A stretch of DNA of 39,389 nucleotides, taken from the NCBI GenBank assembly GCA_016213775.1, contig JACQZR010000206.1, forward strand, positions 1 through 39,389, given 5' to 3'. This stretch comes from Acidobacteriota bacterium. Lineage in GTDB: Bacteria; Acidobacteriota; Terriglobia; Bryobacterales; Bryobacteraceae. The notes beneath the pieces were generated by a model, which saw only the letters and a program-made list of their open reading frames with translations, had not been told where the DNA came from and made no database searches. Below are positions 1 to 7,245 of the stretch, piece after piece (the stretch's first letter is position 1; each line of letters begins with the position of its first letter). A program made the position numbers and the translations under genes.

Positions 1-62
1 ACCTCGCGGCTACGCCTTGCGTTTCGCTACGGTTGCCTGTCATCGGCTCCGGTTGGCTCCTT

Positions 63-203
63 TCATCCAACAAGATTCTGCCCATGCTGGGCACACTGGG
101 GCGGCCAATCCTGGCCGCGGCTGGCCTTTCCAGGCCAGCCTAGGATCGTGATAACGATCCTCTTCAGCGTTAGGTCTATGCTAACGATAATGCGGATTCG
201 CAT
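63..203 (-). CDS. Possible small ORF (46 aa) behind a strong Shine-Dalgarno
   Basis: An ATG at 203 is preceded on the minus strand by AAGGAGGT with about 5 nt spacing, one of the best ribosome binding sites in the window, and opens a 46-codon frame ending TGA at 63-65. The predicted peptide begins MRIRIIVSIDLTLKRIVITI and is hydrophobic and basic at first. Its second half is simply the translation of the dispersed twin-hairpin repeat at 98-140, which argues against an old conserved protein. It lies downstream of the oxidase genes on the same strand. No family is recognised; it could be a leader peptide, a small membrane peptide or chance. Confidence 0.33.
   Translation of the reverse strand: MRIRIIVSIDLTLKRIVITILGWPGKASRGQDWPPQCAQHGQNLVG
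98..140. repeat. Dispersed twin-hairpin repeat, copy 1
   Basis: A 43-bp GC-rich element made of two adjacent perfect hairpins: GCGGCCA-ATCC-TGGCCGC and GGCTGGCCT-TTCC-AGGCCAGCC. An identical copy lies at 36030-36072 and a diverged one at 31421-31463. All three are intergenic. The architecture resembles REP/BIME-type palindromic repeats; no nearby transposase explains it. Confidence 0.85.
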
Positions 204-269
204 TTGGTACCTCCTTCTCCGGGTTCGGCTTCACGGCGCTCTTGCAGGAGCGTCGTGGGCCTCCCGGCC
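143..269. repeat. Array of consecutive short inverted repeats
   Basis: Directly after the twin-hairpin repeat come further inverted repeats: GGATCGT-GATA-ACGATCC (143-160), CGTTAG-7 nt-CTAACG (168-186), AATGCG-GATT-CGCATT (189-204), then weaker CGCTC-6 nt-GAGCG (237-252) and GGCC-TCCC-GGCC (258-269). The array sits downstream of the minus-strand oxidase genes. It could be structured RNA, a transcription end region or a protein-binding array; the function is unknown. Confidence 0.6.
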
Positions 270-291
270 TAACGGAAGGAGAATCCCGAAC

Positions 292-483
292 TCACGGCTC
301 CCGCCGCCGATAGGCCAGCAACCCAAACCCCGCCAGCAGCACCACTACTGGAATCAGCAGCAACACTATCCCCCGGTTCATCGCCGCAATCCCCGCAGCC
401 TGTTGCGCCCCCGCACTTCGTGAACACTGGATACACTGCCCTATCAACCATCCAGGAATCAACCCCAATACCACAAGCCTCAC
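292..483 (-). CDS. Small CxxC membrane protein of the cytochrome oxidase cluster
   Basis: A 63-residue protein starting at GTG 481-483, whose start overlaps the stop codon of the subunit IV gene (GTGA arrangement), so translation is probably coupled. Visible are an N-terminal hydrophobic stretch leading to CIQC (residues 17-20), an MNRG turn, then a C-terminal membrane helix (about residues 39-56) and a basic RRR tail. From memory, small proteins with an N-terminal signal-like segment, a CxxC motif and a C-terminal helix occur beside cox genes in Acidobacteriota; copper handling or assembly is a guess from the cysteine pair. An internal ATG at residue 35 would remove the CxxC, so the GTG start is preferred. 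Confidence 0.6.
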   Translation of the reverse strand: MRLVVLGLIPGWLIGQCIQCSRSAGAQQAAGIAAMNRGIVLLLIPVVVLLAGFGLLAYRRREP

Positions 484-746
484 AACCCACCCCCGATCCG
501 CACCGCATCCGGTAATACCGCGAGCAACGACACAATAAACGCCACCAGCAACGGAAACAACAGCCACCCCAAAACTCGCGGGCTGAACTTCAAATGCATG
601 AAGTGATTCACAATCAGCGCCGTCTTCCCCACCGACAATCCCAGCAGCACAATCACAAACAACCCCGCTGCCAGCCGCGGCACTGCCAACAGCACCTCCA
701 CCACCGTCAGCCCCACCAGCAAAGCCCATATCCAAACCAGTTGCAT
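480..746 (-). CDS. Cytochrome c oxidase subunit IV, prokaryotic type
   Basis: An 88-residue protein with three predicted membrane helices (about 4-22, 26-47 and 57-79) and a central NHFMHLK segment between helices 2 and 3, the signature of the small subunit IV (COX4_pro/CtaF/CyoD-like) of bacterial heme-copper oxidases. It acts in the inner membrane as an accessory subunit that stabilises the catalytic core. ATG 744-746 follows the subunit III stop by 6 nt with GGGGTGA upstream, so the genes are co-transcribed and probably translationally coupled. Length is typical for the family. Confidence 0.85.
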   Translation of the reverse strand: MQLVWIWALLVGLTVVEVLLAVPRLAAGLFVIVLLGLSVGKTALIVNHFMHLKFSPRVLGWLLFPLLVAFIVSLLAVLPDAVRIGGGL

Positions 747-752
747 CGCCCG

Positions 753-1361
753 TCACCCCTTCAACGACATCAGATACACCAGCGGAAAGATGAACATCCA
801 CACCAGATCCACAAAGTGCCAGTAAAGCCCGCTCGTCTCCACATCCTCAGCATCAAACCGGCCCCGCGCTACACCAAGAGCTACCACTCCCAGGTACACT
901 ACCCCGACGCTCACGTGCAGCATATGCAATCCCGTCAGCCCGAAGAACGTCGCCCCAAACAGCGGCAGACCCCACGGATTCGACGCAATCGTGATGTGCT
1001 CCACACGAATCAGATGCAGCCATTCCCGCGCATGTAGCACCACAAAACCCGCACCCAAAGCCATCGTCGCCCCAACCAGCCGCACCGCCTTACCGCGCGC
1101 CCCCACCCGCATCGCCTGCACCGCCAGCGCCATCGTCAAACTCGAAGTCAGCAGCACGAACGTCATCACCGTCGCCTGCAAAATGCTCTGCCACCCGAAC
1201 GGCGCCGGCCACGCCGTATTCGATAGCCGGCAGTACGTATACACCACCAGCATCGTCGCAAACGTCAGCGCGTCCGACACCACAAACAGCCACATCCCCA
1301 GCGGCTTCGCCCCTATCGCAAACGGCGACCCGCCGCCGTGCCACGTCATTTCACGTTCCAT
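753..1361 (-). CDS. ctaE: Cytochrome c oxidase (heme-copper oxidase) subunit III
   Basis: A 202-residue protein with about five membrane helices. The family signatures GLHMLHV and WHFVDLVWMFIFPLVYL near the C terminus identify the COX3/CyoC fold of an inner-membrane aa3- or bo3-type oxidase. The start at ATG 1361 is preceded by GGAGGGA at good spacing; the open frame extends upstream but has no start or Shine-Dalgarno there and would run into the divergent receptor gene. It heads a three-gene operon with subunit IV and a CxxC mini-protein. Catalytic subunits I and II are absent: the next gene upstream is divergent, so they must be encoded elsewhere. Confidence 0.88.
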   Translation of the reverse strand: MEREMTWHGGGSPFAIGAKPLGMWLFVVSDALTFATMLVVYTYCRLSNTAWPAPFGWQSILQATVMTFVLLTSSLTMALAVQAMRVGARGKAVRLVGATMALGAGFVVLHAREWLHLIRVEHITIASNPWGLPLFGATFFGLTGLHMLHVSVGVVYLGVVALGVARGRFDAEDVETSGLYWHFVDLVWMFIFPLVYLMSLKG

Positions 1362-1420
1362 CGGAATCCCTCCATGGTAACCCCACTTTGCCAGACCCGA
1401 TTCGCCAGCAGAAATAAAAC

Positions 1421-1449
1421 ACTTCACGCCACCCGCAAAGGCATATACT
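1421..1449 (+). promoter_or_regulatory. Possible promoter of the TonB-dependent receptor gene
   Basis: TATACT at 1444-1449 is a good -10 element with a weak ACTTCA-like -35 about 17 nt upstream. Its predicted transcription start would fall at or next to the ATG at 1456, implying a very short or absent leader, although GAGGG also sits just before the ATG. Confidence 0.3.
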
Positions 1450-1455
1450 GAGGGC

Positions 1456-4400
1456 ATGATTCCTAACATCCGCTTCAGGACCGTGTGTGCTCTTGCGGCT
1501 TTCGCCATATGGGCGACCCCGCTGATGGCCCAGACCTTCCAGGCCCAAATCACCGGCGTGGTCCAGGATCCCACCGGCGCCGTCATCCCCAACGCCAAGA
1601 TCACCGCCACGAACGTCGCCACCGGCGTCGTCTTCAGCACCGAATCCAACGCCCTCGGCATCTACCGCCTTCCCGCACTCCCTCCCGCGCAATACCGCCT
1701 CACCGCCACAACCATCGGCTTCAAAAGTTTTGAGCAGGGTCCCATCACTCTCCAGGTAAATGACGTCGTCGAAATCCAGATCACCCTCCAGGTGGGCGAC
1801 GCCTCCGAAAAAGTCCAGGTCAGCGCCTCCGCCGAACTCCTCCAAACCGCCACCGCAACCGTCGGCCAGGTTGTCAACACGCGCGCCATCGAAAACCTGC
1901 CTCTCAACGTCCGCGACCCCCTGGCCCTCGTCGGCCTCACCGCCGGCGTCACCTTCGGCGGCAACTTCGGCAACGGCGGCGGCCAGGAGCTCGGCCGCAA
2001 CTTCTTCAAATCCGATTTCAACGTCGGCGGCGGACGCTCCGGCTCACAGGAACTCCTCCTCGACGGCGCTGCCAACACCACCCCCGACGTCAACCGCGGT
2101 ATCATCAACCCGCCCGTCGATTCCGTCCAGGAATTCAAGGTCCAGTCCAACAGTTACGACGCCGAATTCGGTCGCACCACCGGCGGCATCGTCAACGTCA
2201 TCACGAAATCCGGCACCAACGAAATCCACGGCCTCGCTTACGACTTCGAACGCCACAGCTTCATCGAAGCCAACAACTGGTTCAGCAATCGCGCGGGCAT
2301 TCCCAATCCCTCCTTCAAGCGTCACCAGTTCGGCGGAAACCTCGGCCTCCCCATCGTCAAGAACAAGACGTTCTTCTTCGGCGATTACGAAGGCCTCCGC
2401 CAAGGCTTCCCCGTGACGTTCACCACCACCGTCCCCACCGAAGCGATGAGGACCGGCAACTTCACCGGACTCACCAACATCACCATTTACGATCCCACTA
2501 CTCTGGTCACCAACGCCGATGGAACCCGCCGCCGCTCTCCATTCCCCGGCAACCTCGTCCCCTCCACCCGCTTCGATCCCGTCTCCGTCAAAGTGATGAG
2601 CTTCTACCCGTCCCCCACCCAGGCCGGTAACGTCAACAACTACGTGCGCAGCCCCGCACAGTCGATCAACACCAACAAATACGACTTCCGCCTCGACCAG
2701 AACTTCGGCGAGAAGACGCGACTCTTCGGCCGCTTCTCTCAACAGGAAGACGTCCGCTTCGTGCCCGGCCCGCAACCCCTTCCCATCGGCGGCGGGCGCA
2801 GCACCACCGACACCTACACCCAGGCCATGATCGACGCCACCCATGTGCTTTCTTCCCGCACGGTTGTCAATGCACAATTCGCCTTCAGCCGCGCCCTCGC
2901 CGCGCAATTCGGCCTCTCCAAAGGCTTCGACTACAAGCAGCTCGGCTTCCCCGCCAACCTGAACGCCATCGCCACTGACCAGTTCATTCAAGGCTCCATC
3001 GCCGACATCGGCGGCATCTCCAACGGCAGCGACTCGTTCATTCAGTACCAGCCACGCAACACCTGGACCTCCCGCGCCACCGTTTCTCACCTCCGCGGTT
3101 CGCATAGCATGAAGGCCGGCGTCGACTGGCGCATTCTCAACTTCAACGAAGGCCAGAACACACAGCCCAACGGAACATTCAACTTCGGGCGCACCTTCAC
3201 CCAGGGCCCCAACCCCGTCCAGGCCAGCTCCGCCGGTGGCCACGGTTTCGCCGACTTCCTTCTCGGCATGCCCAACAGCGGCTCCATCCGTCAGTTGATG
3301 CCCATCTCCACCCAGGGCCTCTATTACGCCGCCTTCTTCCAGGACGATTGGCGCGTCAACAGCAAACTCACCCTCAACATCGGCGTGCGTTACGACATCA
3401 ACGTCGGCAACCGCGAAAAGTACAACCGCATCGCCTACTTCGATCCCACGGCCCCCCATCCGCTCGCCTCACGCGCCGGCCTTCCCAACCTCACCGGCTA
3501 CCTCCGCTGGATTGGCGAAGACAACGAACGCAATCAACAATCCACCCCATACACCAACTTCGCACCCCGCTTCGGCTTTGCCTATAAGATCTCCCAATCA
3601 AGCGTCCTCCGCGGCGGCTATGGAATCTTCTTCGCGCCCCGCAATATCCAAGGCAATGGCCTCGGCGCCGTGGCCGCCTTCCGCGACACCCCGATGGTCG
3701 CTTCCATCGACGGCGGTCTCACAAACGCCAATCGCTTCAGCAACCCCTATCCCTCCGGAGTGCTGCCTGCCCTCAACGACCGCGATCCTCTCACCAACAC
3801 CGGCGCCACGATTCAAGGCCCGCTGCACACCACCAAGGATCCCTACGCGCAAGTGTTCAGCTTGAGCTATCAGGCCGAGCTGCCCGGCGGCATAGTCGCC
3901 CAGGCCAACTACTGGGGCAACAAAGGCACGCACCTCATCTCCGGCGGATGGGCTCTCAATCAGCTCAACCCCGTCTACCTCAGCCAGGGCAATGCGCTCA
4001 ACGGCCAGGTCCGAAACCCGTTCCAGGGGCTCGTCCCCGCCGGCACCGCTATCTCCGGCGCGACAATCTCCCTCCGCCAGTCCCTCCTCCCCTACCCGCA
4101 GTATTCCGGTGACGGCGGCGTCTCACAGGTCTTCGTTCCCGCGGGCAACGACACCTATCACGCCTTCACGCTCCAGGCCGAAAAGCGCCTCTCCACCGCT
4201 CTTACCTTCCTCGCCTCCTACACCCGCTCCAAAGCCATCGACGACGTCGGCGGTATGATCAACATCTACAATCGCCGGCTCAACAAAGTGCTATCCGCCT
4301 TCGATACACCCAACCTCTTCATCGGAAGCTGGGTGTACCAACTCCCCTTCGGCAAAGGCCGCAAATACGCTGCTTCCATGAGCGCTCCCCTCAATACCAT

Positions 4401-4818
4401 CCTCGGCGGCTGGGACTTCGACGGCATCATCCGCCTCCAGAGCGGCCAGCCCGTCGGCGTCGGCGGTAACAACGTCGGACGCAGCGGCAAGCTCGACAAT
4501 CCGACCATCGCCAAATGGTTCGACACCACCGCCTTCGTCCCCACGCCGGCCTTCACCATCCAAACCACCGGCCCCCGCTCGCCTGACATCCGCAACGACG
4601 CCCTCCAGAACGTCGACGCAGTCCTGGTGAAGAGCTTCTCCATCCCGTTGGCCAGGCGCGAAATCACCGCCCAGTTCCGCGCGGAATGCTTCAACCTCTT
4701 CAACACCCCGCGCTTCGGTTCGCCCAACGGCGCCGTCACCAACCAGGCCTTCGGCACCGTCACGAATCAAGCCAACACCTCGCGCCAGTTCCAGTTCGGC
4801 CTCAAAATCAAATTCTGA
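1456..4818 (+). CDS. TonB-dependent receptor with carboxypeptidase-regulatory-like domain (Oar-type)
   Basis: A 1120-residue outer-membrane protein. A signal peptide of about 25 residues ends at LMA|QTF. Residues about 29-115 form a carboxypeptidase regulatory-like beta sandwich (GVVQDPTGAVIPNAKI, then YRLPALPPAQYRL). The plug domain follows (about 120-250; GGGRSGSQELLLDG, FGRTTGGIVNVITKSGTN), then a long beta barrel ending in the aromatic LKIKF. This architecture is abundant in Acidobacteriota and is presumed to import large substrates, perhaps saccharides or peptides, with TonB-ExbBD energy; the substrate cannot be read from sequence. It is divergent from the oxidase operon. The segment coding RAECFNLFNTPRF near the end is duplicated downstream at 5414-5453. 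Confidence 0.93.
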   Translation: MIPNIRFRTVCALAAFAIWATPLMAQTFQAQITGVVQDPTGAVIPNAKITATNVATGVVFSTESNALGIYRLPALPPAQYRLTATTIGFKSFEQGPITLQVNDVVEIQITLQVGDASEKVQVSASAELLQTATATVGQVVNTRAIENLPLNVRDPLALVGLTAGVTFGGNFGNGGGQELGRNFFKSDFNVGGGRSGSQELLLDGAANTTPDVNRGIINPPVDSVQEFKVQSNSYDAEFGRTTGGIVNVITKSGTNEIHGLAYDFERHSFIEANNWFSNRAGIPNPSFKRHQFGGNLGLPIVKNKTFFFGDYEGLRQGFPVTFTTTVPTEAMRTGNFTGLTNITIYDPTTLVTNADGTRRRSPFPGNLVPSTRFDPVSVKVMSFYPSPTQAGNVNNYVRSPAQSINTNKYDFRLDQNFGEKTRLFGRFSQQEDVRFVPGPQPLPIGGGRSTTDTYTQAMIDATHVLSSRTVVNAQFAFSRALAAQFGLSKGFDYKQLGFPANLNAIATDQFIQGSIADIGGISNGSDSFIQYQPRNTWTSRATVSHLRGSHSMKAGVDWRILNFNEGQNTQPNGTFNFGRTFTQGPNPVQASSAGGHGFADFLLGMPNSGSIRQLMPISTQGLYYAAFFQDDWRVNSKLTLNIGVRYDINVGNREKYNRIAYFDPTAPHPLASRAGLPNLTGYLRWIGEDNERNQQSTPYTNFAPRFGFAYKISQSSVLRGGYGIFFAPRNIQGNGLGAVAAFRDTPMVASIDGGLTNANRFSNPYPSGVLPALNDRDPLTNTGATIQGPLHTTKDPYAQVFSLSYQAELPGGIVAQANYWGNKGTHLISGGWALNQLNPVYLSQGNALNGQVRNPFQGLVPAGTAISGATISLRQSLLPYPQYSGDGGVSQVFVPAGNDTYHAFTLQAEKRLSTALTFLASYTRSKAIDDVGGMINIYNRRLNKVLSAFDTPNLFIGSWVYQLPFGKGRKYAASMSAPLNTILGGWDFDGIIRLQSGQPVGVGGNNVGRSGKLDNPTIAKWFDTTAFVPTPAFTIQTTGPRSPDIRNDALQNVDAVLVKSFSIPLARREITAQFRAECFNLFNTPRFGSPNGAVTNQAFGTVTNQANTSRQFQFGLKIKF

Positions 4819-4851
4819 TCTTGGGTCTACACTGGTAACTGGAGACCAATT

Positions 4852-5088
4852 ATGCCGTTCAATGAAATCGACTGGTCTGCTTGCCCACTTGTGGAAGTCG
4901 ACCCGGACCGGGTTGGTGGCCGCCCCGTCTTGAAAGACACCAGACTGCCTGTTGACGATGTTCTCGCGAATCATCGGTACGGTGTGCCCGCATCCGAGAT
5001 TGCGGAACAATTCAGGGTTCCCGTTGAAGCCGTAGAGGCTCTGATCATCTACGCGGAAAGGTACTCCGCGGTTGCACGTTCTCTTTGA
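4852..5088 (+). CDS. DUF433-family antitoxin
   Basis: A 78-residue protein with the DUF433 pattern: VEVDPDRVGGRPVLKDTRLPV, then a helix-turn-helix-like segment with GVPASEIAEQF and VEALIIYAE. DUF433 proteins are the antitoxin partners of PIN-like DUF5615/VapC nucleases and probably autoregulate their operon. It begins 33 nt after the receptor gene with GGAG upstream of the ATG, and its end overlaps the downstream toxin gene by 17 nt, the usual toxin-antitoxin arrangement. The name is by motif recognition; DNA binding is inferred from the family. Confidence 0.85.
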   Translation: MPFNEIDWSACPLVEVDPDRVGGRPVLKDTRLPVDDVLANHRYGVPASEIAEQFRVPVEAVEALIIYAERYSAVARSL

Positions 5089-5413
5089 TAAGAACGTCCC
5101 CTACGGGCTGAAGCGCTTCCTCAAACACCACCTTGTGGAAACAGTGGATGATCGGGGATGGGGACGCATTAAGAACGGTGATCTGCTTCATGTCGCGGAG
5201 CAGTCGGGATTCGACGTTGTCCTCACCGCCGATCAAAATATTGTGTACCAGCAGAACCTGAAGCACCGGAAGATCGCACTTGTAGTGGTGGGCGGCAACC
5301 TATGGCCGATTGTGCGCAATCACGCGCGTACAATCGTGGCTGCGATAGATCGATCCTCCGTCGGCGGTTATGCCTTCATTGAAATGCCGTCTCCGCGAAA
5401 ACCCTCCAGCTAG
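5072..5413 (+). CDS. DUF5615 PIN-like toxin
   Basis: A 113-residue PIN-like protein. It starts with HVLFDKNVPYGLKRFL, where the Asp would be the first metal-binding acid, has RGWGRIKNGDLLHVAEQ in the middle and VVLTADQNIVYQQNL, whose Asp is the second conserved acid of the DUF5615 family. These proteins are predicted Mg-dependent ribonucleases neutralised by the DUF433 partner encoded just upstream. The TTG start at 5072 overlaps the antitoxin gene by 17 nt; AAAGG lies about 10 nt before it. The stop at 5411-5413 abuts a duplicated fragment of the receptor gene, so the toxin end coincides with the junction of a rearrangement. Confidence 0.85.
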   Translation: MHVLFDKNVPYGLKRFLKHHLVETVDDRGWGRIKNGDLLHVAEQSGFDVVLTADQNIVYQQNLKHRKIALVVVGGNLWPIVRNHARTIVAAIDRSSVGGYAFIEMPSPRKPSS

Positions 5414-5453
5414 TCCGCGCGGAATGCTTCAACTTTTCAACACCCCGCGCTTC
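5414..5453 (+). repeat. Duplicated fragment of the receptor gene 3' end
   Basis: These 40 nt match 4676-4716 inside the TonB-dependent receptor gene (the codons for RAECFNLFNTPRF), differing by a short substitution and a 1-nt deletion in CAACCTCTTC versus CAACTTTTC. The match begins at the toxin stop codon and fades after CGCGCTTC. The two copies bracket the receptor 3' end plus the toxin-antitoxin module. Confidence 0.8.
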
Positions 5454-5466
5454 TGATCCGCCGCAA

Positions 5467-5925
5467 TCACCGCTCCGGCTCTCTTTTCCGTAACGCCCGA
5501 ACATCAGTTTTGTCCTGATCGCGCCCCACTGTCTCTTTGTTCCGGATCAGCGCTTCCCGGCCGATAAAGTAAACCGGAACCCCATCAATTTGCCCGGCCA
5601 CACGGCTCTCCCAAGCCTCCTCAAAGCTCACGCCTGCGATAGACGTGATTAAGTCGATGCGATTTGGTTTCACGCCCAATTGAATGATCTGCCCGGGCAT
5701 CACCAGATCCGGAACACCAACCGGAAGGCTCCCAAACCCCAACGCCCGCAACGTCGCGACAACCCGTTCCGCATTGGCTGGATCCGGCCGGACCAGAATG
5801 TCAATGTCGGCTGTGAATCTCGGATACCCATGCCAGGCAACGGCGAAAGCACCGACAATCAGATACTCAACCGCGTTCGAATTGAGTAACTCGACAAACC
5901 CTCTCAAATCCTTGTTTAGATGCAT
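5467..5925 (-). CDS. Nucleotidyltransferase-fold protein (MNT/AbiEii-like toxin candidate)
   Basis: A 152-residue protein with a polymerase-beta-type nucleotidyltransferase core: EYLIVGAFAVAWHGYPRFTADIDILV, in which the DxD pair coordinates metal, then PNRIDLITS with a third acid. The architecture is the small 'nucleotidyltransferase' type that often pairs with a short upstream protein in toxin-antitoxin-like loci. The start at ATG 5925 is chosen because family members begin just before the LLNSNAVEYLIVG segment; the longer reading from 5958 adds 11 unconserved residues. It overlaps its partner gene (5867-6064) by 59 nt. The activity (nucleotidylation of tRNA or protein) is inferred. Confidence 0.75.
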   Translation of the reverse strand: MHLNKDLRGFVELLNSNAVEYLIVGAFAVAWHGYPRFTADIDILVRPDPANAERVVATLRALGFGSLPVGVPDLVMPGQIIQLGVKPNRIDLITSIAGVSFEEAWESRVAGQIDGVPVYFIGREALIRNKETVGRDQDKTDVRALRKREPER

Positions 5926-6064
5926 CCGGAAACATGCGCTCCTGCAATTCGAGAACAATGGAGATGCGTTGCTCCGGAGACATCTTCATATCTTCGAGTG
6001 CCTCGGCCTCCTCGGCTTCCTCCCAACTGCGAAAGTGGCGGACGACTTTCTCCATACACCCCAT
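5867..6064 (-). CDS. Small partner protein of the nucleotidyltransferase (antitoxin-like)
   Basis: A 65-residue acidic protein: MEKVVRHFRSWEEAEEAEALE, then MSPEQRISIVLEL and a C-terminal FERVCRV. This layout (short beta start, 'EEAEEAE' helix, 'PEQR...LELQ', ending in ERVCRV) is familiar from small proteins encoded immediately upstream of nucleotidyltransferases. The pair is probably a toxin-antitoxin-like module, but which partner is toxic is not shown. The start may be ATG 6064 or ATG 6055; neither has a decisive ribosome site. Confidence 0.65.
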   Translation of the reverse strand: MGCMEKVVRHFRSWEEAEEAEALEDMKMSPEQRISIVLELQERMFPDASKQGFERVCRVTQFERG

Positions 6065-6117
6065 CTTACCGCCGCCCGCGCCTCACGCCACCCCTTTTCC
6101 CACTACACTGATTAGAA

Positions 6118-7245
6118 GTGCAGCGCCGAATCTTCCTCGCCCTCCCCGCCGCCTCCGCCTGGGCCCAACCGTCCTCTCCGCTCCCCCGCGTCGCCTGCAT
6201 CATGAACGTCTGGTTCCCCAACTCCCACGCCGACGTCTTCCTCCCCCGCCTCCTCGACGGCTATCGTCTCAACGGCGCCTGGCACCCTCCCCGCCTCCAG
6301 GCCGTCAACTTCTACGTCGATCAGAAGCCGTTCAACGACATGGCCATCGAACAGGCGTCCGAATACGGCATCAGGGTTTGCTCCACCGTCGCGGAAGCCG
6401 TCCAGGGCGTCGATGGCGTCGCCGTCATCGGCGAGCACGGCAATTATCCCCGCTCCCCCCTCGGCAATTTCCAGTACCCCCGCAAGCGCTTCTTCGATGA
6501 AGTCACCCGCGCCTTCGAACAGAACCGCCGCACCGTCCCTCTCTTCAACGACAAATACCTCGCCTACACCTGGCCCGACGCCCACGCCATGGCCGCCAAA
6601 GTCCGCACCATGAAGATCCCCTTCCTTTGCGGCTCCACCCTCCCCTGGACCTGGCGGCGCCCCGCGATCCAGTTCGCCCCCGCCACCCAGTTCGACGAGC
6701 TCCTGTCCATCAGCTACAGCGACATCGAAGAGCACGCCTACCACGCCATCGAGCTTCTCCAGTCCGTCGCCGAAACCCGCCGCGGTGGCGAAACCGGCGT
6801 CGCAGCCGTCCGCTACCTGGAAGGCGACGAGGTCTGGAAAATCTCCCCCACCCTCCGCGACGCCGCCCTCGCCACCCGCGTCAATCCACCACCCGAGGAC
6901 AAAGGTCAAAAGCCCGAAGCCATCCTCGTCCGCTACCGTGACGGCCTCCAAGCCTCCATCCTCAACCTCAACTCCAAAACCCGCGACTATCTCTTCGCCG
7001 CCCGCGTCAAAGGCCAGTCCGCGCCCCGCGCCGCCTGCTTCTACATCGGCCTCTACACTCACGCCCACTGGGGCTTCCTCGTCCGCGCCTTTGAAGACCT
7101 CGTCCTCACCAAACGCGAACAGATGCCCATCGAACGCACACTTCTCACCAACGGAATCCTGCTGGCGGGCCTCACCTCCCGCCGCAAAGGAGGAGCATGG
7201 ATCGACACGCCCGAGCTGGCATTCTCTTACTCCTGGCCGCGCTAA
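6118..7245 (+). CDS. Secreted conserved protein of unknown function
   Basis: A 375-residue protein starting at GTG 6118 with a short twin-Arg-like leader (QRRIFLALPAASAWA). Conserved-looking blocks are GVAVIGEHGNYPRSPLG, FQYPRKRFFDEV, GSTLPWTWRRP and GGETGVAAVRYLEGDEVWK. I recall the same blocks in uncharacterised proteins of Planctomycetes and Acidobacteriota, often near sugar oxidoreductases; they recall Gfo/Idh-type proteins but lack an obvious dinucleotide-binding glycine motif. The stop overlaps the next gene by 49 nt, so the two are co-expressed. No reaction can be assigned. Confidence 0.8.
   Translation: MQRRIFLALPAASAWAQPSSPLPRVACIMNVWFPNSHADVFLPRLLDGYRLNGAWHPPRLQAVNFYVDQKPFNDMAIEQASEYGIRVCSTVAEAVQGVDGVAVIGEHGNYPRSPLGNFQYPRKRFFDEVTRAFEQNRRTVPLFNDKYLAYTWPDAHAMAAKVRTMKIPFLCGSTLPWTWRRPAIQFAPATQFDELLSISYSDIEEHAYHAIELLQSVAETRRGGETGVAAVRYLEGDEVWKISPTLRDAALATRVNPPPEDKGQKPEAILVRYRDGLQASILNLNSKTRDYLFAARVKGQSAPRAACFYIGLYTHAHWGFLVRAFEDLVLTKREQMPIERTLLTNGILLAGLTSRRKGGAWIDTPELAFSYSWPR

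Noticed and set aside
2044-3459. 471-codon minus-strand open frame inside the TonB receptor gene
   Set aside because: It is antisense to a clearly coding gene, Gly/Val/Asp-rich as expected from the reverse of C-ending codons, and has no recognisable domain.
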